The translations under genes were made by a program, and so were the position numbers. A stretch of 64,000 nt of DNA from Nioella ostreopsis (lineage in GTDB: Bacteria; Pseudomonadota; Alphaproteobacteria; Rhodobacterales; Rhodobacteraceae), in the NCBI RefSeq assembly GCF_004000255.1, contig NZ_RCIQ01000001.1, forward strand, positions 62,001 to 126,000, in the 5' to 3' direction. Under the pieces are notes generated by a model that worked only from the letters and a program-made list of their open reading frames with translations, did not search any database and had not been told where the DNA came from. Positions 50,738 through 59,427 of the stretch are shown piece by piece; position 1 is the stretch's first letter; every line of letters starts with the position of its first letter.

Positions 50738-51415
50738 TCAATAGGCGTTGTCGATGTCGAAATTGTAGAGCTTGCGGGCCGATCCATAGCGGCGGAACTC
50801 TTCCGGCTTGGCGTTCACGCCCGCGCGGGTCAGCAGGTCAGTCAGAAGATCCAGATGTTCGGGCCGCATCTCTTTCTCGATGCAATCCGCGCCAAGGCTT
50901 TTCACCGATCCGCGCACGAAAAGCCGCGCTTCATAAAGCGAGTCCCCAAGCGCGTCGCCCGCATCACCGCACACGACGAGGTTCCCCGCCTGTGCCATGA
51001 AGGCCGACATATGGCCGATATTGCCCTGCACCACGATGTCGATCCCCTTCATGGAAATCCCGCAGCGGCTGCTGGCATTGCCCTTGATGACCAGCAACCC
51101 GCCATGCCCGGTAGCGCCTGCATATTGGCTGGCGTCGCCTTCGACGATCACCGCGCCCGACATCATGTTTTCTGCCACGCCCGGTCCGACGGAGCCTTCC
51201 ACATGCACGGTCGCCTGCTGATTCATGCCCGCGCAGTAATAGCCAGTATGGCCCTTAACCGTGACTTCGATCGGGGCATCCAGACCCACGGCCAGCGCGT
51301 GGCTGCCGCGGGGGTTCAAGATCTCCCACGCGGTCTGGTTGTCGCCGCCTTTCTGCGCCTGAAGGGTTTCGTTCAACTCGCGCAGCGAGGTGGTTGCTAG
51401 GTCGATCTGGCTCAT
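50738..51415 (-). CDS. glxC: GXGXG-domain glutamate-synthase-like subunit (GlxC type)
   Basis: The 225-residue protein is built of the right-handed beta-helix found at the C-terminus of glutamate synthase: the repeats IEVTVKGHTGYYCAGMNQQATVHVEGSVG, ENMMSGAVIVEGDASQYAGATGHGG and GNLVVCGDAGDALGDSLYEARLFVRGSVKSLG. It acts as scaffold between the amidotransferase and FMN subunits. It starts one base after the amidotransferase stop. It corresponds to GlxC/MgsB. Confidence 0.9.
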   Translation of the reverse strand: MSQIDLATTSLRELNETLQAQKGGDNQTAWEILNPRGSHALAVGLDAPIEVTVKGHTGYYCAGMNQQATVHVEGSVGPGVAENMMSGAVIVEGDASQYAGATGHGGLLVIKGNASSRCGISMKGIDIVVQGNIGHMSAFMAQAGNLVVCGDAGDALGDSLYEARLFVRGSVKSLGADCIEKEMRPEHLDLLTDLLTRAGVNAKPEEFRRYGSARKLYNFDIDNAY

Positions 51416-51416
51416 C

Positions 51417-52310
51417 TCAGTGGCTCCAGAAATAGACGGTGGCGGGTTCGGGTTCCCAAACGCGGGCCGCGTCGATACCCGGCAGGTTCACCAGTGCGCG
51501 ATATTCGCTGCCGAAGGCGACGTATTGATCGGTTTCGGCCATGACGGCGGGTTTGCAGGCGATGGGGTCGCGGACCACGCCGAAGCCTTCCTTGGTGCCG
51601 ACAACGAAGGTGAAGAACCCGTCAAGATCGGTCAACGACGCTTCCAGCGCCTCGCCGAGGGACGCGCCGTTCTGCATTTTCCAGGTCAGGTAGGCAGCGC
51701 CCACTTCAGTGTCATTCTCGCTCTCGATCCGCACGCCTTCACGCCGCAGTTTCCGTCGCAGGCTGTTGTGGTTGGACAGAGACCCGTTATGCACCAGGCA
51801 CTGATCCGGCCCGGTGGAAAACGGATGCGCACCTTCGGTGGTCACGGCGGACTCAGTGGCCATGCGGGTGTGCCCGATGCCATGGGTGCCCGACATGGCG
51901 GGCAGGTTGAAGCGGCTGGCCACGTCGCGGGGCAGGCCGACCTCCTTGTAGATCTCGATCACGTCGCCATCGCTCATCACCCTTATGCGACCGGGGCGGT
52001 CTGCAATCGCTGTGCGGGCGGCTTCGACCTGATCGGCGGGCAGTTCCAGAACCGCGTGGGTGTCATTGGCGCGCAGGGTGACCGGCGCCCCCAGTGCAGC
52101 TTCAAGCTCTTCGGCCAGCGTCGCGAAATCCTGATCGGGGTTGTCCGATTGCACTGTCAGCTTGGCGCGGTTGCCCGCCGCGCCGTAGATGGCAATCCCG
52201 GCGCTGTCTGGTCCGCGGTCGGTCATGGTGATCAGCATTTCCGTCAGCAGCGCGCCGAGCTGGGGCTCCAGCGCCTTGTCCTTCAGGAACAGTCCAACGA
52301 TCCCGCACAT
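51417..52310 (-). CDS. glxB: Class II glutamine amidotransferase subunit (GlxB type)
   Basis: The 297-residue protein starts MCGIVGLFLKDKALEPQLG, where Cys2 is the nucleophile. It has the class II (Ntn) fold signatures SGTHGIGHTRMATESAVT, QCLVHNGSLSNHNSLRRKL and ENDTEVGAAYLTW. It supplies ammonia, or a related gamma-glutamyl cleavage, to the FMN subunit. It is the first of a tightly packed B-C-D-glnT gene row and is preceded by a 223-base AT-rich region that should hold the promoter. It corresponds to GlxB/MgsA. Confidence 0.92.
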   Translation of the reverse strand: MCGIVGLFLKDKALEPQLGALLTEMLITMTDRGPDSAGIAIYGAAGNRAKLTVQSDNPDQDFATLAEELEAALGAPVTLRANDTHAVLELPADQVEAARTAIADRPGRIRVMSDGDVIEIYKEVGLPRDVASRFNLPAMSGTHGIGHTRMATESAVTTEGAHPFSTGPDQCLVHNGSLSNHNSLRRKLRREGVRIESENDTEVGAAYLTWKMQNGASLGEALEASLTDLDGFFTFVVGTKEGFGVVRDPIACKPAVMAETDQYVAFGSEYRALVNLPGIDAARVWEPEPATVYFWSH

Positions 52311-52533
52311 CTGTGCATCTTCCTTTCAAAGAGTGGTCTTGCCCACAGGCTATCAGTACATTGGAGTCATATAAACCCTTAGGAATAAAATTTTCACAAG
52401 GGGCAATTTTTGTCGACCTTTCCGACGCAAAGCTGATTTTGCCGACAGATCAGGCAAATTGCGCGCTCGCTGAACAGCAAAGTGGCACGGATCAAGCCGC
52501 ATCCATCATTCAGAACAGAATCGGATGATGTGG
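52311..52533 (-). promoter_or_regulatory. AT-rich promoter region of the glx/glnT operon
   Basis: Read on the minus strand, TTGTGA is followed at 17-18 bases by a TTTATAT box. Farther upstream the motifs GTCGGCAAAAT and GTCGACAAAAAT repeat with a small offset, possible half-sites for the XRE or GlxA regulator. No gene is seen here. Confidence 0.4.
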
Positions 52534-53157
52534 TCAGCTCGTCTGCGGATAGGCAATGATCGAGAGGTAGCGCGCGGGCAGGACCTTGAGGATCTCTGGC
52601 CCGTGCGGCGCGTCGGCATCGAAGAACAGCGTATCGCCGGGGCGCAGATGATACAGCCGGTCGCTATGGCGATACATCACCTCGCCTTCCAGCATGTAGA
52701 TTGTTTCGATCCCGCCATGCTGGAACGTCGGGAAGACATCCGATTCCTCGCTCAGCGTGATCAGGTAGGGTTCCACCATGACGCCGCTGGCATTGGCGCC
52801 GATATGGCCGAGCAGCTTGTACTGATGCCCGGCGCGGGTGCCTTCCCGGTCGATTTCCACCCCTTCGCCTGCCTTGGTGTGAACCGCTTCGCGATGCTCC
52901 TCGAAACGGCGAAAGAAGGCGGTCAGCGGCACCGACAGGGCATTGGCCAACGTTTGCAGCGTGGTCAGGGAAGGCGAGGTATTGCCGTTTTCGATCTTCG
53001 ACAGCATCCCGATGGAAAGGCCGGTCAGCCCGGCGAGTTCCGCAACGGTGATGTTCTGTTGCAGGCGAAATCCCCGGACTTCGCGGCCGATGGCCACTTC
53101 CAGCACCTTTTCGCGGTCATCTGCCTGCCGATGCGGGTTCTGTTTCAGTTTTGCCAA
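52534..53157 (-). CDS. XRE-family regulator with C-terminal cupin domain
   Basis: The 207-residue protein has an N-terminal HTH (REVRGFRLQQNITVAELAGLTGLSIGMLSKIENGNTSPSLTTLQTLANAL). The C-terminal small cupin has the metal/ligand strand pairs FPTFQHGGIETIYMLEGEVMYRHSDRLYHLRPGDTLFFDADAPHGPEI. This HTH-cupin pairing is typical of regulators of amine, polyamine or sulfonate catabolism. It lies upstream of glxBCD-glnT on the same strand and is a second candidate regulator of that operon. Confidence 0.93.
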   Translation of the reverse strand: MAKLKQNPHRQADDREKVLEVAIGREVRGFRLQQNITVAELAGLTGLSIGMLSKIENGNTSPSLTTLQTLANALSVPLTAFFRRFEEHREAVHTKAGEGVEIDREGTRAGHQYKLLGHIGANASGVMVEPYLITLSEESDVFPTFQHGGIETIYMLEGEVMYRHSDRLYHLRPGDTLFFDADAPHGPEILKVLPARYLSIIAYPQTS

Positions 53158-53337
53158 GGGTATCGTCCTGCCTGTTCGGGCCTGATGTCCGGATCATCTA
53201 AACCGACTGACGGGCCGTTTGGAACCGGCAACCGGCTGGGCAGGGCGTTTTGGCCCGGCAAAGGGGTCTGCACTAGACGCTCGTGCACGCGGCCTTGTGC
53301 CGGTCTGCACATCAGGCGGGCGCAGGGCGCAACCTGC

Positions 53338-53366
53338 TTGACCCGCTATCCGGACAGACCCTAACT
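53338..53366 (+). promoter_or_regulatory. Possible sigma-70 promoter for the HAD gene
   Basis: TTGACC (53338-53343) and CTAACT (53361-53366) are separated by 17 bases and lie about 65 bases before the start. The -10 is weak. Confidence 0.35.
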
Positions 53367-53431
53367 GCGCGCCACGGGCGTCCATCGCCCGCGCAAACGC
53401 AAGCCGCGTCGCCATAGAGGAAAGGACCGCG

Positions 53432-54304
53432 ATGAAGACCGCCGCCGATGCGTTCGACGCCTATGAGGCCATTCGGCATCTTCTGCCAGCCATGCCCGCT
53501 GCGGGTGCGGGGCAGGATATCGGCTCGATCCTGGACATCGCCGACGGCGTGGACGCGTTCGTTTTCGATGCGTTCGGGGTGCTCAATGTCGGTGACAGCC
53601 CGATCCCCGGTGCCGCCGAGCGCGTGGCGCAATTGCGGGCCAGAGGCAAGCTGGTCCGGGTGCTGTCAAACGCTGCCAGCTATGATCGCACGGCGGCCTT
53701 CTCGAAATTCGCCCGGCTTGGCTTTCCATTGGCCGAGGATGAACTGATCACCAGCCGCGACGCGACCTTGCGCGCGGCGGATGAGCGGCTCTGGGGGGTT
53801 ATTGCGGCACCGGAAGATGCGCTGGAAGACCTGCCATTCCCGGTCCTGAGGCTTGGGGAGTCCGCAGATGCCTATGACCGCGCGGAAGGACTCCTGTTCC
53901 TGTCGACCAGCGATTGGTCCGACCACCGGCAGACGCTCTTGCAGGCCAGCCTTGGCCGTCGACCCCGGCCGGTCCTGATCGGCAACGCGGATCTCGTCGC
54001 GCCGCGCGAAACCGGCCTGACGCTGGAGCCGGGACACTACGCGCGCGGCCTGCCGGGCGATATCCGGCTGTTCGGCAAACCCTTCCCGGATGTCTATGAC
54101 CTCGTGACTGCCACTCTGCCCGGCGTGCCCGCCGACAGGATCGCCATGTGCGGCGACAGTTTGCATACGGATATTCTGGGCGCTGCGGCGCAGGGCTGGC
54201 GCAGTGTGCTGGTGACGGCTGACGGGCTTTTTGCCGGGGAGGAGACCGGCCCCTATGAACTGCGATCCGGCATCGTCCCGGATTGGCGCGTGGCGCGGAT
54301 CTAG
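53432..54304 (+). CDS. HAD superfamily (IIA subclass, TIGR01459-like) hydrolase
   Basis: The 290-residue protein has HAD motif I as VDAFVFDAFGVLNVGDSPIPGA (first Asp present; the second, usually D-x-D, is replaced by F), motif II in VRVLSNAAS, and motifs III/IV in LFGKPFPDVYDLV and IAMCGDSLHTDILGAAAQGW. The C2 cap domain between residues 90-200 is typical of class IIA phosphatases. The substrate is unknown. AGGAAAGGA precedes the ATG. Confidence 0.92.
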   Translation: MKTAADAFDAYEAIRHLLPAMPAAGAGQDIGSILDIADGVDAFVFDAFGVLNVGDSPIPGAAERVAQLRARGKLVRVLSNAASYDRTAAFSKFARLGFPLAEDELITSRDATLRAADERLWGVIAAPEDALEDLPFPVLRLGESADAYDRAEGLLFLSTSDWSDHRQTLLQASLGRRPRPVLIGNADLVAPRETGLTLEPGHYARGLPGDIRLFGKPFPDVYDLVTATLPGVPADRIAMCGDSLHTDILGAAAQGWRSVLVTADGLFAGEETGPYELRSGIVPDWRVARI

Positions 54305-54408
54305 CCGCGCGTCGCGCAGGCCCTCACATGGCGCATGCGCGTCACCGCCTTTCGTGATAGGCTTTGGCACGATTTTCCACGTTCAGCCCTTTCCCGGAGA
54401 CCATAGTC

Positions 54409-54777
54409 ATGACCCGCAGTTTCCTGACGAGACTTTCGCTTGTGCTTGCGCTGTCCCTGTTTGGCAGTGTCGCAAGCGCCCAGACCACAACCGACTGGCT
54501 GACCAGCCAGGACTACCAGGCCTATTTCGACAGCGTGGTTCCGGCGGGCTATATGCCTGTGTCGGTGCAGGCGGGGCTCGTCTATGGCCATGTCCGCTAT
54601 CAGGCGACATTCGCACCCACGCCTGCTGGCATATCCTGGGTTGCCCGCCATGGCCAATCCGACAGCAGTTTCGCCGAAACCAATGCCGGCCTGACGGCGC
54701 AGGGCTACAGGCTCAGCTTTCATCACCGTTTCAACACCGAAGGCATGGTCCGCAACCAGGCGATCTGGGTGCGCTGA
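54409..54777 (+). CDS. Small secreted protein with bacterial-tandem-repeat-like domain
   Basis: The 122-residue protein has a signal peptide (LTRLSLVLALSLFGSVASAQ). The mature part shows two repeats of the pattern YQAYFDSVVPAGYMPVSVQ...VRYQATFAP and FAETNAGLTAQGYRLSFHH...NQAIWVR, close to the bacterial tandem repeat (BTRD1) units of secreted lectin/hydrolase-like proteins. Normally several units follow each other in longer chains; here there are only two. The role is unknown. ATG 54409 opens the signal peptide. Confidence 0.75.
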   Translation: MTRSFLTRLSLVLALSLFGSVASAQTTTDWLTSQDYQAYFDSVVPAGYMPVSVQAGLVYGHVRYQATFAPTPAGISWVARHGQSDSSFAETNAGLTAQGYRLSFHHRFNTEGMVRNQAIWVR

Positions 54778-54815
54778 AACGATCCGGTGCACCCGCCAGA
54801 GCGGATGGACGACGT

Positions 54816-55502
54816 TCAGCATCCGCCAAGGGCGAGCGGCGCAGTCCTGCGCGCAAGCGCGGCGAGGATCGCCAAGGCGACCGGATGCGGGCCCGGCCTG
54901 TCGAAACGAATATCCGTGCGGATGGTCTGGCCCGGCATGACGAACCGCGCGGCAATGCGATGCGCGCCACCTTCCGGGGTGGAGATCAGAGTAATGTGGG
55001 TCGCGTCGATGCCGGGACCGCAGATGGCGCTGGCCATGGCGGTGTTGAGGTGATCGGGAAAACGACCCGCCGCCTCGACCAGCGGCCCGCGAAACACCGG
55101 GCCGGGGCGGTCCGCAAGACCGGGCGCATATTGCCGGACAAACAGCTTCGCAGGCAGACCCGGAGGGCACAGAAGCGGCCCGGAAATCCACCCGGTGAAG
55201 AGCTGAATCCTGTGTCCACTTTGCAGCGCGGCGCGATGCAGCCTGTCGCGCAGGTCGGGGTCGATCAGGGCGGCGGCGCCGACCGTCCACAAATCCCCAT
55301 GTGACAGTGCCTCTTCGCCGAACTGGCGCAGGGCGTCCGGTCCGGCCATGTCGATGGTGATGTCGGCTTGGGGAAGGCGGCGGGCGTCGCGTCCAAGGAT
55401 CGCCTCGACGCAGTAGCCGTGAAGCTCTGGCAACTGGGCTGTGACGTCCCTGCCGATCCGGCCGCGTCCGATCAGGACCAGCTTGGTTGGGGAATGGGTC
55501 AT
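54816..55502 (-). CDS. Aspartate dehydrogenase-like protein
   Basis: The 228-residue protein has an N-terminal Rossmann fold (LVLIGRGRIGRDVTAQL). The C-terminal catalytic domain resembles L-aspartate dehydrogenase NadX: FPDHLNTAMASAICGPGIDATHITLISTPEGGAHRIAARF and RPGPHPVALAILAAL. NadX oxidises aspartate to iminoaspartate. Because it belongs to a transporter operon, the true substrate may be another amino acid. It is the last gene of the operon, with a 50-base gap holding a strong hairpin before it. Confidence 0.87.
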   Translation of the reverse strand: MTHSPTKLVLIGRGRIGRDVTAQLPELHGYCVEAILGRDARRLPQADITIDMAGPDALRQFGEEALSHGDLWTVGAAALIDPDLRDRLHRAALQSGHRIQLFTGWISGPLLCPPGLPAKLFVRQYAPGLADRPGPVFRGPLVEAAGRFPDHLNTAMASAICGPGIDATHITLISTPEGGAHRIAARFVMPGQTIRTDIRFDRPGPHPVALAILAALARRTAPLALGGC

Positions 55503-55520
55503 CCGCTGCGCGAAGAATGC

Positions 55521-55545
55521 GCCCGGCCCCGCGATGGGGCCGGGC
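55521..55545 (-). promoter_or_regulatory. Stem-loop after the Liv-type binding-protein gene
   Basis: GCCCGGCCCC (55521-55530) pairs perfectly with GGGGCCGGGC (55536-55545). It lies between the binding-protein stop and the aspartate-dehydrogenase-like start, with no T-tract on the message side. It probably stabilises or processes the mRNA. Confidence 0.7.
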
Positions 55546-55552
55546 AGGGGGG

Positions 55553-56812
55553 TCAGTTGATCGACGCCATGAAGCCAGAGACCTCTTCCAGCGAGATGTA
55601 GCGCTGTTCGGCCATGCCGCTGTCATCGAAGACCCAGGACACGGCCGGGGCCGACACATTGCCGTTGGCATCGAAGGTCACCGCGCCGGTCGCGCCCTGA
55701 TAGGACACGGACCCGCCTTCGGACAGGACCTCCATCGCGCGGGCGAAGCCTTCGACCGTGGCGGGGATCGCCTCGCCATCGGGGTCGGTCACTCGCGGCA
55801 CCTGGGCTGCAATTTCCGCACCCGTCGCGTCGCGGCCTGCCGCGTGGTAGGCCAGCAGCGCGATTGCTGCCGCGTCAAAGCTGTTGGACAGGCCCGGTCC
55901 ACTTGGGGCGGACCCGAAATGCGCGGCATAGGCATCGACGAAGGCCTCGGCGCTCGGCACGCGCGGGCTGGAGGTGTCGGTGCCGACGAAATCACCGAGA
56001 TTGGCAAGGCCGACGGTCGTGCGGAAATCGTCGGACCGCAGCGAGTTCGCCCCGATCATGACCGACGTGCCGCCAAGACCCAGCCATTCGCGCACGAAGG
56101 AAATCCCCTCGGTCGGATAGAGCGCCAGATAGAGCGCGCCGGGCTGGTCACGCAGCGCCTGCGTGGCCTCGGCGCGATAGCTTGGCTGCGCGTCGTTCAG
56201 CGCGATGGAGGCATGCACCTCGATCCCCACGGCCTCGAACGCGGCGGCGGCCATGCGACCGATATCCTGACCCCAGTCGTCATTCTTGTAGACAACTGTG
56301 ATGCTTTCGATCCCCGCATCGCGGGCCAGCATGGCGGCAACAGCGGCCTGCACATCGGCGGTCGCAAAGGTGCGGAACCACAGCCCGCGCGCCTCACCGG
56401 AGGCGGCGATTTCCGTCAGCCGGGTCGAGGAGGAACAGCAGGACATCTGCATGACACCCGCGGGCGCGGTGACCGAGGTCAGGATCGGGATGGTGATGCC
56501 CGAGGACACGGTGCCGATCAGCAGCTGCACCTGGTCGATATCGACCAGAGAACGCGCCGCATCGACGCCAACGCGACCGTCGTTCTGGTCGTCACGCAGG
56601 ATCATGTTGACATCGCAGCCATCGACGCCGCCGGCCTCGTTGATCATCTCGCCGACCCAAAGCGCGGTCTCCGCAATCGGGCGGCCCCAGTCGACAGAGG
56701 TCGGGTAAAGCGTGCCGACATTCACGCTGCAATCCTGCGCCAGTGCGGCGCCGGTTTGAAGGCCGATTGCCAGCGCCGAGGCACCGGCCAGTCCGAGAAT
56801 ATGTCGTTTCAT
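55553..56812 (-). CDS. Branched-chain amino acid-type ABC transporter substrate-binding protein
   Basis: The 419-residue protein has a signal peptide (ASALAIGLQTGAALAQ). The periplasmic-binding fold type I (LivK/AmiC-like) has VGTLYPTSVDWGRPIAETALW, DVNMILRDDQNDGRVGVDAARSLV and DAGIESITVVYKNDDWGQDIGRMAAAAFEA. It delivers a small amino compound or related solute to the Liv permeases encoded upstream in the operon. It is unusual in being encoded after all four membrane/ATPase genes. Confidence 0.93.
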   Translation of the reverse strand: MKRHILGLAGASALAIGLQTGAALAQDCSVNVGTLYPTSVDWGRPIAETALWVGEMINEAGGVDGCDVNMILRDDQNDGRVGVDAARSLVDIDQVQLLIGTVSSGITIPILTSVTAPAGVMQMSCCSSSTRLTEIAASGEARGLWFRTFATADVQAAVAAMLARDAGIESITVVYKNDDWGQDIGRMAAAAFEAVGIEVHASIALNDAQPSYRAEATQALRDQPGALYLALYPTEGISFVREWLGLGGTSVMIGANSLRSDDFRTTVGLANLGDFVGTDTSSPRVPSAEAFVDAYAAHFGSAPSGPGLSNSFDAAAIALLAYHAAGRDATGAEIAAQVPRVTDPDGEAIPATVEGFARAMEVLSEGGSVSYQGATGAVTFDANGNVSAPAVSWVFDDSGMAEQRYISLEEVSGFMASIN

Positions 56813-56819
56813 GGTCAGT

Positions 56820-57797
56820 CTACTCCTTGTTGGATGTGGGTGCGGCCTTGGTGGCCGTCGTGTTTCGGGTGTTGGATATGCGTTCCGGCAGCAGCCCCTC
56901 TGGCCGCCAGAGCAACATGGAAACGATCAGGGTGCCAATGAGGATGTACTGGATCGAGCCCGCGTCAAGCTGCATCGAGTCGGGCACAAGCCGGGTCAGG
57001 GCAAATCCGCTGAGCGTCCAGGCCCCCCAGATCAGCACCGCGCCAAGCACCGCGCCGCGATTGTTGCCCGCGCCGCCGACGATCAGCATGGCCCAGATCT
57101 GGAAGGTCAGGATCGGCAGCAAGTCCTGCGGGCTGACGAAGGCGGTGTAGGAGACATAAAGCCCGCCACCCGCGCCCATGATCGCCGCACCGATGACCAG
57201 TGACCAGAGCCGCAGCCGCGCGGGGCTCTTGCCGAGCGCGCGGGCGGCGGTCTCATCCTCGCGGATGGCGCGCAGGGCGCGACCGAAGGGCGAATGCACC
57301 AGCCGCTCGATGCCCCACCAGACCAGGGCGAGAACGGCCAGCACGATCAGCAGGAAGACGACACCAAAGAGGAAGTTGCTCTCGATCACCGCTTCGAACG
57401 GGCGTGGAAAGCCGCGCATGCCCCTTGCACCGCCGGTCAGCCATTGGGAATTCCGGGCCAGCGATTCCAGCGCCACGGCCACGCCGAAGGTGGAAATGGC
57501 CAGATAGTCGTGCCTCAGCCGCAGCGTCAGCAGCCCCACCACCCAGGCCAGCGCCGCCGCCAGCAGGATGCCCCCGCCAAGCGCCACCAGATAGGGCAGA
57601 CCAAAGCCGCCGAACTGGCCGGGCTCGGCCGGGCCGCCAAGGATCATCGTGCCATAGGCCCCGGCCCCGAAGAAAGCGACCACGCCGCCATTGAACAGTC
57701 CGGTGTACCCCCATTGCAGATTCAGCCCGAGGGTGATGATCGCCATGATCCCGGCCATGGTCAGGAAGAACGTCAGGTAGGACACCACGCCGATCAT
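56820..57797 (-). CDS. Branched-chain amino acid-type ABC permease (LivM family)
   Basis: The 325-residue membrane protein has about nine helices. The LivM features are AIITLGLNLQWGYTGLFNGGVVAFFGAGAYG at the start and the EAA-like loop SPFGRALRAIREDETAARALGKSPARLRLWS. It starts inside the LivH stop (four-base overlap) and pairs with it to form the membrane channel. Confidence 0.95.
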   Translation of the reverse strand: MIGVVSYLTFFLTMAGIMAIITLGLNLQWGYTGLFNGGVVAFFGAGAYGTMILGGPAEPGQFGGFGLPYLVALGGGILLAAALAWVVGLLTLRLRHDYLAISTFGVAVALESLARNSQWLTGGARGMRGFPRPFEAVIESNFLFGVVFLLIVLAVLALVWWGIERLVHSPFGRALRAIREDETAARALGKSPARLRLWSLVIGAAIMGAGGGLYVSYTAFVSPQDLLPILTFQIWAMLIVGGAGNNRGAVLGAVLIWGAWTLSGFALTRLVPDSMQLDAGSIQYILIGTLIVSMLLWRPEGLLPERISNTRNTTATKAAPTSNKE

Positions 57798-58708
57798 CTT
57801 TGATCCTCCCCGAACAGGCCCTGCGGGCGCACCAGCAGCACCGCCAGAATGATGAGGAACGGCATCGCAGGAGCGTAGCCCGAGGGTAGCACCAACAGCG
57901 CAAGGCCAGAGGCGATGCCGACGATGAAGCCCCCCAGAACCGCGCCGTAGACACTGCCGATGCCGCCCACGATGGTCGCTGCGAAGACCGGCAGCAGGAA
58001 GACCGGCCCGATCATCGGATTCAGCTGGTTGGTCAGCGCATAAAGCGTGCCCGCCGCCGCCGACAGGCTGCCCGCGATGATCCAGACCGCCGCGATCACG
58101 GTTGTCAGACGCACCCCCGCAACCTGCGCCAGCGCGGGGTTTTCCGCAACCGCACGCAGGGCGAAGCCGAATGTGGTGCGGGTCAGCATAAGATGCAGCG
58201 CCAGCATCAGGACCAGCGCCAGCGCCAGAACGAAGACCTGGTCGGGCTTGATCAGGATCAGCGGATCGAAGCTGAGGATGGTCGCGCGGGCGATCTCCTG
58301 CGAATAAAGCTGTGCGTGATGGCCGAAGATCAGCACGATCACGTTGCGGATGATCAGCGCCACGCCGAAGCTGGCAAAGACCATCGACAGCGGATCGGCC
58401 TTCTGCCGGATACGGCGGAACACCAGCCAGTCGATGATCACCGCAGACAGCCCGGTCAGCAGCATGGCGATCACCATCGACAGCGCCAGCGCCCCGGTCA
58501 GGGTCAGGGGCGCGAAGGCCTGATCCAGCACCGGCACCAGCGCGGAAAAGAGCCGGTCGAAGACCAGCGCCGCATAGGCCCCGATGGCCAGCAGTTCCGA
58601 ATAGGCGAAATTGGCAAAGCGCAGCATATGCATGATCAGGGTCAGGCCAATCGCGCCGAGGGAAATGATCGCGCCTGTGAGGATGCCGTCAAGGATGCTC
58701 TGGATCAT
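57794..58708 (-). CDS. Branched-chain amino acid-type ABC permease (LivH family)
   Basis: The 304-residue membrane protein has the LivH features ILTGAIISLGAIGLTLIMHMLRFANFAYSELLAIGAYAAL and the EAA loop TTFGFALRAVAENPALAQVAGVRLTTVIA. It overlaps livF-type and livM-type neighbours by four bases each. Together with the M subunit it translocates the solute. Confidence 0.95.
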   Translation of the reverse strand: MIQSILDGILTGAIISLGAIGLTLIMHMLRFANFAYSELLAIGAYAALVFDRLFSALVPVLDQAFAPLTLTGALALSMVIAMLLTGLSAVIIDWLVFRRIRQKADPLSMVFASFGVALIIRNVIVLIFGHHAQLYSQEIARATILSFDPLILIKPDQVFVLALALVLMLALHLMLTRTTFGFALRAVAENPALAQVAGVRLTTVIAAVWIIAGSLSAAAGTLYALTNQLNPMIGPVFLLPVFAATIVGGIGSVYGAVLGGFIVGIASGLALLVLPSGYAPAMPFLIILAVLLVRPQGLFGEDQR

Positions 58709-59427
58709 GACGCCACCATGCGCTTGCCGCCAAGGTAGATTTCCCCCACCACCGGATCTGCCGCGATCTGCGCCGCAGGCCCGTCGATCTGGTTGCGCCC
58801 TTCGGCGAGGATGTAGCAGTGATCGGCCACGCGCAGCGCCTGCTTCACGTTCTGTTCCACAAGCAGCACCGTCACCCCCTGCCCGGTCAGGCCGCGCGTC
58901 AGGTCCAGCACCTCGGCGGCGATCTTGGGCGACAGCCCGGCAGAGGGTTCATCGAGCAGGATCACAGAGGGCCGGTTCGCCAGCGCCATGGCAACGGCCA
59001 GCATCTGCCGTTGTCCGCCTGACAACGCGCCTGCGCGCTCGCCCCGCTTGTCGCGCAGCGCCGGGAACAGATCATAAAGCTCCTCCAGCCGCGTGGCGCG
59101 GTCGGGCGCGCGGCGCAGGACCAGCAACAGGTTTTCGCGGATCGTGAGGTGGCGAAAGATGTTGTCGGTCTGCGGCACATAGGCCAGCCCGTGCGACCCC
59201 ATCAGGTCCGGGCGCAGGCCGGTGATGTCGGTGTCTCCCAGCATCACATGCCCGCTGCTGACCGGCACAAGACCCGCAATCGCCTTGATCAGGGTCGATT
59301 TCCCGGCCCCGTTCGGGCCGATGATGACGGTCAGCTTGGCGTGCTCCGCCACGACGTCCACATTGCGCAGGATCGGCAAGTCGCGCACATAGCCGGCCTC
59401 CAGCTGTTCGATGCGCAACGCGGTCAT
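58705..59427 (-). CDS. Branched-chain amino acid-type ABC ATPase (LivF family)
   Basis: The 240-residue ATPase has Walker A VIIGPNGAGKSTLIKAI, the signature ALSGGQRQMLAVAMAL, Walker B SVILLDEPSAGLSPKIA and the H-loop region VLLVEQNVKQAL, which is the typical LivF ending with Q instead of the switch His. It overlaps its neighbours by four bases. It powers transport together with the LivG-type ATPase. Confidence 0.96.
   Translation of the reverse strand: MTALRIEQLEAGYVRDLPILRNVDVVAEHAKLTVIIGPNGAGKSTLIKAIAGLVPVSSGHVMLGDTDITGLRPDLMGSHGLAYVPQTDNIFRHLTIRENLLLVLRRAPDRATRLEELYDLFPALRDKRGERAGALSGGQRQMLAVAMALANRPSVILLDEPSAGLSPKIAAEVLDLTRGLTGQGVTVLLVEQNVKQALRVADHCYILAEGRNQIDGPAAQIAADPVVGEIYLGGKRMVAS

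Noticed and set aside
52480-52500. TGGCAC... as a sigma-54 promoter near the glx operon
   Set aside because: The -12 element does not match TTGC at the required spacing and the orientation is opposite to the glx genes.
55487-56941. A 484-codon plus-strand frame over the Liv binding protein
   Set aside because: Antisense to a binding protein with signal peptide and fold motifs; low-complexity composition.
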